From NCBI RefSeq assembly GCF_001949145.1, contig NW_019091717.1, forward strand, positions 14,950-32,166: a stretch of 17,217 bases of DNA, given 5' to 3'. Position 1 is the first letter of the stretch; each line of letters opens with the position of its first letter. The notes under the pieces are model-generated. The model was given only the letters and a program-made list of their open reading frames with translations. It had not been told where the DNA came from and made no database searches. Made by a program: the position numbers and the translations under genes. This stretch comes from Acanthaster planci. Lineage: Eukaryota > Echinodermata > Asteroidea > Valvatida > Acanthasteridae. Positions 1 to 7,400 of the stretch are shown here, piece by piece.

Positions 1-898
1 CATGTTTTTAAATGAAATTGACAGTCCTTTGGCAAGTTTATGTGCATTAGGTGTGGGGCATGCTGAGTACGTTCAACAAATTTATTCTGGAATGTATGGT
101 CTTCGCATGCACGCTGAACGCATTGGAAAACTCATTCCCAGTCTGTCTTTCTTTTGCCGTAGCCTTGGCTCTGTCCCAATGTGTCCTGAATTGGCAAAAG
201 CCAAGCAGTGCCTACAAATATGTGAATCAGACACAGCCTCAATCTCAGGCCGTGTCCGAAACAGGCTTCCAGAGCTCCGGCTGGATCTGATGTCTACGCA
301 TCTCCGCACATTTCCAATGGAGGGAAGACCTAGACCTAGCTCTAGACAAGAGATTCGGATGCAGCCTAACTCTAATACAAGTTACAGATCTGGCCTTCTA
401 CAATCTCGCCGTGCCCTGCAAAAAAAGACAATACTACAGTCGCCTCCTTCCTGAAACAAACTCTTACCCATAGCAACCAAATCACTAAGCCATTAGCAAC
501 AAGTGGGTGCTTTGTGTGTACTTTTCTAATGCTCTACAAATTTGGGCACAATTCTGAAAAGTGCACATGTAGTTGAATTTCAAATCAATTCTGCCGTCTC
601 CACTGGCTTGGGTTTTAACTATTTGAAGGTGTGATGCATCCATGGTTCAATAATGCCCCGGACAAGAAAATCTACATTATGAGAATTCGGCAGTGAATAA
701 ATATATGAAAATGACTAACTCCTCCAGCAATAATGAGGAGGCAAAAGTTGAATAGTTGGGGGGGGCGGGAAGACAAAATTTCTGTTACGCTTCATAAATA
801 CTGACGTGTACGTGTATGTTGGGTGTAACCGGTCAATCTGCATTGTCTGTCAATCACACTGCACTATCGGTCAATCCTGTAGGAAATCTTCAACTTGA
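1..898. other. 3' flank of NEURL2, no recognised gene
   Basis: The stretch 1-460 is moderately GC-balanced and open in several frames on both strands, but no translation resembles a known family; it may be an old mobile-element fragment. From 460 to 898 the sequence is AT-rich with a G-rich run near 759-770. Part of it is probably NEURL2 3' untranslated region. Confidence 0.4.
81..86 (-). terminator. Candidate polyadenylation signal for NEURL2
   Basis: TTTATT on the plus strand reads AATAAA on the minus strand. It is the only exact AATAAA on that strand between the NEURL2 stop codon and the window edge, and would give a 3' untranslated region of about 0.8 kb. A hexamer alone is weak evidence. 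Confidence 0.2.
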
Positions 899-1828
899 TC
901 AAAACAATCTTTTAGAACCATGAATAAGTTCAAGAGAAAGAGATGGGAACTGATACAGGATTGAAAAATCATGCTGAATAAGGATTGCCAAATCAAGATC
1001 AAATGTCCGAGCAATTGACCGATCACACAAATTGACTGATCTGAATTTTTCTTTACCATAGATAAGCTGTACAATCTTGACTTGTTTAGTTGTCCCATAG
1101 ACATCTACAATGCCATAGAATGGACTGTCCAATTTTGCATCCTCCATTAGTGATGCTCCTTGGTCCTCTCCGTTGATAATGAAATGCATGTACACTCTGT
1201 CCCCGTGTATTTGGTAGGTGACAGCTATTCTGCTCCCGACTGACGTCGCAAAGTACTGCTGCTGGCCTGAGATCCAGCTGGCCTCTTGATCAAGGGCTAT
1301 GAAGTCCTGTACCAAAAAGTGCTTGGGGATCTCTGAGCATCCGATCTTCAGGAAGTCGACGCCGTCCTTGATGAACTCGTTCCTGGCCCGGGCCTCCATC
1401 TCCGGAAGGTTGAGCTGTTCATCCGGCACCCTGTTGTGGTGCTTGGTGATGGCGAAGATCCAGGACTTGCCCATATTGGTCAGGTCAGGCATGGAGTACT
1501 GGGGGATGGTCAGCGGCACAGGCGCTGAACTAGCCCGCGCCACCTGGCCCTGAGGATGCGAATCCAGGGCCAGGCGGTTGGAGGGTCGGTCCCTGGGCCA
1601 GCTGGCTTTGAGAGAGGCTGGGTGGTGCTGGGTCAGGCCACAACGGAGATGGCCACTCCAGCCTGGCTCATGTTCTTCCACTTCCACCAGGAAGAGCTCC
1701 CCGGGCCGTAGGGGCCGGTCACTGAAGGTAATGGCATTAGCAAAGCTTGCAGAACGCCGGGCCACCTGGTTGTCATGCCTGAGTTCAATGTTGACCCCGT
1801 GGTTCTCATGGAAACGTATGAGTGGCAT
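899..1828 (-). CDS. NEURL2: Neuralized-like protein 2 (NHR domain plus SOCS-box-like tail), E3 ligase substrate adaptor
   Basis: A 309-residue open frame on the minus strand. Residues 4-73 form the first half of an NHR (Neuralized homology repeat) domain: RFHENHGVNI, SFANAITFSDRPLRPGE, FLVEVEE and GWSGHLRCGLT. YSMPDLTNMGKSWIFAIT plus KHHNRVP (111-135) and MHFIINGEDQG (214-224), YGIVDVYGTTKQVKIVQLIYG region (238-258) complete it; the whole pattern is that of NEURL2/Ozz rather than NEURL1. Residues 267-295 (LCDRSIAR, then LAI and a late F) line up without gaps with the SOCS box I recall from vertebrate NEURL2, so the protein probably binds Elongin B/C and presents substrates to a Cullin-RING ligase in the cytoplasm. 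Vertebrate NEURL2 is about 285 residues; here a loop of roughly 30 extra residues (74-108) is present. A TGA lies three codons upstream of the ATG, which fixes the start unless there is an upstream exon; the start context is weak (C at -3). The last 60 codons are much more AT-rich than the rest. A possible splice donor (G|GTAAAG, about 1050-1057) after QLIYG would give a different tail. Confidence 0.88.
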   Translation of the reverse strand: MPLIRFHENHGVNIELRHDNQVARRSASFANAITFSDRPLRPGELFLVEVEEHEPGWSGHLRCGLTQHHPASLKASWPRDRPSNRLALDSHPQGQVARASSAPVPLTIPQYSMPDLTNMGKSWIFAITKHHNRVPDEQLNLPEMEARARNEFIKDGVDFLKIGCSEIPKHFLVQDFIALDQEASWISGQQQYFATSVGSRIAVTYQIHGDRVYMHFIINGEDQGASLMEDAKLDSPFYGIVDVYGTTKQVKIVQLIYGKEKFRSVNLCDRSIARTFDLDLAILIQHDFSILYQFPSLSLELIHGSKRLF

Positions 1829-1968
1829 GGGAACTGCTCATCCTTGGTCAACACTGTGAGGATGTCATAGGATCTGACCCAGTTATGTCTTTTGCTGGAA
1901 CAAACGACACAGTGATTTTGAAAAAACTTTAAAGACCTAAAATCAATGCATGCACTTCAGCAGCAAGT

Positions 1969-1978
1969 GTATAAATAG
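1969..1978 (-). promoter_or_regulatory. MEF2-like / TATA-like AT element upstream of NEURL2
   Basis: Minus strand reads CTATTTATAC, one base from the MEF2 consensus CTATTTATAG, about 140 bp upstream of the NEURL2 ATG. The plus strand reads GTATAAATAG, which includes a TATA-box-like word pointing toward SEH1. Vertebrate NEURL2 is a muscle gene, which makes a MEF2 site plausible, but a single 10-bp match in AT-rich DNA can easily be chance. Confidence 0.2.
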
Positions 1979-3028
1979 AGTTGTGCCCCTATGCAAAAGG
2001 AATTTTCTGAAGCTAAAAATCAATCACTGTTTTAGGAACTCTGTGAGTATTTATGTACTTCAGGCCACAGCAACTGTAAATATTGTTCAGTCACTGTTAA
2101 TTTGTGCCTTTTAAAGACATACACTGTATATAATCAAATGAAACTTGAACAATGGAGACATTAAACGTGGTTGAGCGTGTAAGGGCACCTCAGACAGATA
2201 TCAAAGAACCCACATCCACCCACATCTGCAGAGTTGAGATAATACAATGTAGTTACATTTTCGGTTTTATCACGTTGACTTTCAATAATGTCCATGACAG
2301 TAAAGTCTGAAAGTCACCAGGTTACTTTGTGGTCACGGACATTACTCTTCCATAGCCTACCCCTAGAACTCTTCCCCTCCCCCCCCCAACTCTGGGGGTC
2401 CTCATGCATCCACGGTGGACGATGAATCCCAGAGATCTTGGGGGTTCATGGGAGCACAGCGGAAGATGAACCTCAGACATGCTATTAGGCCATGAGAAAG
2501 TTAATCCTGGATTTCCATCCACCGCCGGCATACTGCCATGACTACCAAAACAGCCGGCCCAAAATTTCATTATTTTTAAAATAATCATTCCAAAATTAAT
2601 TCCAAGTTATTATTTCAGAAAAATCATTGTTTTTCCCATCAGGAATGGTTACAAAAATAGCTGCCAAGTAAATTGGGAGGTAGTGCGCCTGCATACAAAT
2701 GGTGTGATGACTAAGAGCTAGTCTACTTTCAAGGTTGGTTCCCTTTGCATGGACGTGTACTCGCTATCGATGTGCAGTATGTGTACCAACTAATGAATCA
2801 TGAAAAAAATCCTCAGGGCTTTTCAAATTGTCATTATTCATTATTATTAATTTTATTATTAATATTCATTCTTATGCCATGGCCTTAGTATTTTCCAAAA
2901 TTTCAAATTAAAGGAATGGGCATAATCACGATTATGAAAGATACACAGGTACAACTATAGAATACAGGGCCACTCATCCGTTCCACCTCATAGCCGGCTA
3001 CGAGGTCAAAGGTCAGGCGTATACGTAT

Positions 3029-3129
3029 ACCATGCACCAGTTCAGTACAGTCAGGTGTACAGATATACCACGCACCAGTTCAGTGCAATACATATACGCA
3101 CACCACGCACCAGTTCAGTGCAATACATG
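3029..3129 (+). repeat. Three-unit minisatellite
   Basis: Three diverged tandem units of about 35-38 bp start at 3029, 3067 and 3102. Each begins ACCAYGCACCAGTTCAGT and is followed by an alternating purine-pyrimidine tail (ATACATATACG-like). Units 2 and 3 are nearly identical through CACCAGTTCAGTGCAATACA; unit 1 is more diverged. Confidence 0.75.
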
Positions 3130-3289
3130 TAATGAAAGACTATAGAGGGTGCTTTTTCTTTGCCACTACAAGAGGCCACTAGATGAGGGTGCTTTTTTTT
3201 ATTTACTATAGCCAATAATAAACTCAGGCCAAAAGGATTCGTGGCTTGGGAGGATTTATTTTAGAAGGGACCCAAACTTCTCTGATCAG

Positions 3290-3362
3290 ATTTTCACCGG
3301 TATTCACAAAGTTCTCTGACAATCTTTTGAAATTACAACAAAAACCAATGGTGTTCACTGCC
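3290..3362. repeat. Probable end of an interspersed repeat (echinoderm-like)
   Basis: The segment ends AACCAATGGTGTTCACTG then CCTTTAA. This closely resembles, from memory, the terminus of a very abundant repeat in sea star and related genomes whose ends read TTAAAGGCAGTG on the opposite strand. I cannot locate the other end in the window, so this would be a truncated or decayed copy. Family assignment is unverified. Confidence 0.3.
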
Positions 3363-3807
3363 TTTAAAGCTTCTTGACATTCCCACCATTTTCAGTGTTT
3401 CAACTATCCATGTATTAGTTTTATAGTAAAACTATAATGTATACAATATACATCTAGTTTATCAGTTCACAAAAAATGTTTAGTAAAGGATTTTCATTCA
3501 GCGTTGCCTCACTTTCGGGCTGCCGCCTTTGCAACATCGTAGCCGGCTACAGGGTACTTGGTTTGGACTATAAAATGTTCCCCACAAGCCCATTCATTCA
3601 GCCTTTGTTCACAGTCACGTTCTCTCTCTCGAAATCGTGGCCGCCAACTGGGTGCTCAGTTTGGACAATTTTTTGACCATCTCCATTCTTTATGTGTTGC
3701 TTCGTTCTCAACAATAACTCTTCCAACAATTTGTAGCCAGTGAAGAGGGTAAATTCACGCATGGTCGTATTCGCGCGTGGCCCTGCATTCTTATTCTACA
3801 CTCTGAT

Positions 3808-3833
3808 CATGGAGGTAGAATTCTACCTCCATG
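3808..3833. repeat. Perfect 26-bp palindrome flanked by 11-bp direct repeats
   Basis: The 26 bases are exactly self-complementary around a central GAATTC. The words CTCTGATCATG at 3801-3811 and 3834-3844 flank or overlap it as direct repeats. The arrangement could be a short fold-back insertion or a replication-slippage product. Confidence 0.8.
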
Positions 3834-4312
3834 CTCTGATCATGCTCCGATGTACATTACAAACATGACAAAGAGAGTACGAAACACAGGACTGTCATGA
3901 CAGTATGCCTAGTCATGCTAGTATTGATGTTAGCAGTTATTAAACTCTAAAACATAGCCTACCAGTTCTGAATAGATCAATAGATGCTGGCAGTGTCGGT
4001 GTCGTCATCACTGTCGGTCACTGTCACTCTCAAATTTGGAGGCATAGGCCTATATGGGGGGCTGACGTGAAAGACGTGCAATGGGCCTACTGGACTAAAG
4101 CGCCCTCAAGTGCACTACGATAGCATGGAACCAGTCTACAATTTTGAGGACGTGATTCCTGACGACTACTCATGCTGTTACACATATCACGGGTCATTTG
4201 AGTTTCATTGTTTGGAACTACGGCTATGGCTGTTTTCAGCACGTGAACCATTATGTACCAAGGCGGAGACGCAGATCTTTCTAGCTAGCTCCAAACACAA
4301 AATCTGGACTCG

Positions 4313-4346
4313 ATTGGTCAGCGCAGTTTTTTGCCGCAGACGTCAG
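4313..4346 (+). promoter_or_regulatory. Likely SEH1 core promoter elements (CCAAT box and CRE-like site)
   Basis: ATTGG at 4313-4317 is an inverted CCAAT box, 63-67 bp before the start codon. GACGTCAG at 4339-4346 (CTGACGTC on the other strand) is one base short of the CRE palindrome TGACGTCA. No TATA box is seen nearby. This fits a TATA-less housekeeping promoter with transcription starting within tens of bases of the ATG, which is an inference. Confidence 0.35.
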
Positions 4347-4379
4347 ATTATCTAAACTTCAGTCCTCCTTTCAAAGACC

Positions 4380-4497
4380 ATGGCGTTGTTTGTCGCCAAA
4401 AAGTATCGCTGCGAAGCACAAAGACCTCATCCATGATGTTGCTTTTGACTTCTATGGCCGCCGGATCGCCACTTGTTCCACTGACCAGAGTGTGCAG
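4380..4497 (+). CDS. SEH1L: SEH1 exon 1 (start codon, blade 1; frameshifted)
   Basis: From ATG the sequence reads MALFVAK and then leaves the frame; from [13 protein letters not shown] onward the reading frame starting at 4381 matches SEH1 without interruption to QSVQ at the donor CAG|GTACAT. The length from ATG is 118 bases, one more than a multiple of three. No in-frame ATG exists upstream in the conserved frame at least back to 4110. The 5' untranslated start is not defined. Confidence 0.9.
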
Positions 4498-7400
4498 GTA
4501 CATGTAGGGCGTCATGGTTGCACTACACCAAATACGCACCCATAGAAAACATTGCAAAATCGGACCGAAATAGCGCCGCCTGTTGACTCCCGTGAAGAGG
4601 TTGGCCCCTGTATTTTCACAGGAATTTCAAGATTATGGCCAGAAAATCACTTTTCGTTTCAATTTCATGGGGGTTAGCCATGAAATTTTTTTTTTTCGCC
4701 TTTGAACGAAGATACGCCCAAAAAAACAATAAAACTAAGCGCTTATTTCTGAATGTAACCCCCCCGGCTCTATCCAAAATAGGTCTGCAATTTCGGGCTT
4801 TTTGTGAAAGAAATGCCCTGAACCAGTCAGTCCTAAATTCGAGATTTATAGAAATATTTCTATCATGCCTCCTGATTGTGGCCTGAGGTATTTCCTGGGC
4901 ACTTTTGTCCGACTCCTTGAATCAAATTTACTTGTGGCAACAATTTGAAATGAACGCAAGGTTGTTAATCGGAAGGTCGTCAAAAATTGATTTTACTCTG
5001 AGTCATTTTCTGTTTTTTTTACTGATCGGAACTCGCCATCAAGCGGATGGTTTGGGGGTTACATGTACGTACCTACACCTACGAGGGCACAGTGCAAGTG
5101 ATGATGTACAGTCGCTTCCCTAATTCTGGATTTCAAAAATAACTCCATGGTCAGATTCCAGTGACAAAATCGTATAATTCTGGTGAAATATGGGCTGTAG
5201 TCCACCTTCTGTATTGGAATAAAACACAACAGTACTTTCAAAATCTAAACTTTTAATTCAGACTTACAGGGTCATCAAAAGTGACAACATTTTTCTAGTT
5301 CTGAATCGGTTTAACCAGTTCTGAATAGTGACAATTTTGTTTTCTTGTAAAAAAAAAGTCAAATATCCATTTTTAGCCAGGGCCATTGTAGAAAGCTGAT
5401 TTTCTAATTAAGAATTTCTTGATTTCAAGAAAATTAGTTCATAAATAACAATGTCAGTGGAATAAAAAGTGAAACTTACATAAATTTTGACCCAAGTTTT
5501 TCAGCTGTACTGCGAGAAACCAGCGACTATCCCCCACGCTGTACAGTTGACGAACCCATTACGTCACATACGTGTACATTTCTGTTACGCCCATGTAGTT
5601 GAGGTCGCAACATACATGCGTGCATTTACATGTGTATGTGAATGTTATTTGTAATTGTTTCATGTGTGGCGTTCAGGTTTGGGACCTAGGAGAAGATGGC
5701 GAATGGCACTGCACATCAGCCTGGAAGGTACGTACATCCTGGCTGAAATTCACCATTAAAATCTACAACTTACAAGACTACACAGCCAGTTAACCAAACG
5801 TTTATTAGACCAGTTTTTTTTTTCATAGTTTTTTCTTTTACAAAAGCACAAAAATAATCCCACACACATTTTGTTATCCATTTGAAAATACTCAGCTTAT
5901 TGACCTAAGAGACGAAGTCTGGGAAATTTCACAATGCCGTGTAATGGTTTCCCATTTTGGGGTGGGGGAGTTGGGGACTTTAAAAATGGATAACTGGAGA
6001 AACTATTGTTCCCTGTCATTTGCCTCATTCTTGTGGCATTGTGTCAGTCCTCTGAATTCAGAACTGTACAGAAAACAGGACGAGGCAGTAATTGGTTTTG
6101 CTGTTAATACTGTTGTGCATTGAACAAAACTTCAGATAGAACACTGTTTTGATTTGCCATGGTTAGGGTTTAGTCCACCCATGTCAGTCCAACATGATTC
6201 TGTGTAATATTCACTGAACCTTGGAGTTGGATAAAGCCTGAATGTAATTTTAATAAAGGCAAGGAGATCACTTCATATTTGTTGAATCACTTGAAATGAT
6301 TTAAACACCGTAATTGGGCTCCCGCATCAAGTCTTAATAAACTAACCGCAACGTAGTGCTAATTTGAATCAAAAAGATTTTGGCATATTGTCTGAGGAAA
6401 GTTTGCTCATGTTCACTGCTGCATCAATGGGAATGTATTTTTTGTGTGTGTCCTCATAGCAAACATCTTGCAAAGTAATGTTGAAAACATGTTAAAAGGT
6501 ACATGGATCATATATCAAGCTTGTCATCAAATAAGAGTGAAAAGGGCTTTGATCTTTTTTAACTACTTGATATGCAGAAAAATATGAGACATTGCTTTGT
6601 TTTCAGAATTTTTAACTTTGTAAACAATATAAAGTGTGGTCAGTATGGGCTGGAATGTTGTGACACTTTTGAAGTAATAAGCTTAATTTCTTGGAACACA
6701 GCATCACAGTGGCTCAGTGTGGAGGGTTACCTGGGCCCATCCAGAGTTTGGTCAGGTGCTGGCTTCCTGTTCGTTTGACCGCACAGCTGTGGTCTGGGAG
6801 GAGATTGGTAAGATCTCTAGAGAGATGTTCTCTGGTTCGAAAAGCAGAGAGAAAGTCCCTGGCGAAGCATTTCAACTTTTTGAAAATGATTGGTGTCTCC
6901 AAGCTCTCTGTCATCCACGATGTTTTACCTAATTTTAATGGATTTCAGATTTTTCTCCTTACCATTCAAGTTATTTGCTCCATGTTCCATATTCTGTACT
7001 GTAGTCACACTTTGGGGGATGTACTGGGAAATTTTTTCCTTTTTTTTCCCCTTTGGGGTCAAGTAACACGCATGTTCTTTGCCAGGGAGCAGTGAGTTTG
7101 TCACCAAGAAGTGGCATTTTTATTGGCACGTATACAGAATGTCACATTTTGAGATGTGCCTATGCTGCCCATAAACACTTTTCCTGAATACTCCACTATA
7201 TAATTAACAATGTCAAGTCACACAGATATCTGAAAGTCATGTTAGAAGTATGTATTTTTTGAATGCTGCGAGGAGTTTCTTTTTTATTCCCACAGTTGGT
7301 GAGTCCAATCCAAATGAGAAGGGCCAGAGCCATTGGGTAAGCAGAAAGTTTTTTTGTGGATACAGACTGGGCAAAACTGTCAATCAGTTAATTCATTTAT

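Larger units (their letters stand above)
1829..4379. other. Divergent intergenic region between NEURL2 and SEH1
   Basis: About 2.55 kb separates the two start codons, which face away from each other. It contains no convincing coding sequence. Visible structure: an AT-rich motif at 1969-1978, an AT-rich stretch at 2828-2872, a three-unit minisatellite (3029-3129), two copies of GAGGGTGCTTTTT (3145-3157 and 3185-3197), a repeat-element end (3290-3362), a 12-bp palindrome GTAGCCGGCTAC (3540-3551), a 26-bp palindrome (3808-3833) and a promoter-like segment just before SEH1 (4313-4346). Confidence 0.6.

Noticed and set aside
2-454. A 150-residue open frame on the plus strand
   Set aside because: No recognisable domain, the opposite strand is also open, and the start lies at the window edge. 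It may be a mobile-element remnant, but I cannot support a gene.
1970-1978. TATAAATAG as a TATA box for a plus-strand gene
   Set aside because: No plus-strand coding sequence follows within reach; SEH1 starts 2.4 kb away. It is kept only as a low-confidence AT element upstream of NEURL2.
4110-4355. An 81-residue open frame just before SEH1
   Set aside because: It lies in the promoter region, is in a different frame from the conserved SEH1 frame, ends before the start codon and resembles nothing known.
6691-7095. A 134-residue frame overlapping SEH1 exon 3
   Set aside because: It is a shifted-frame shadow of exon 3 followed by intron sequence.
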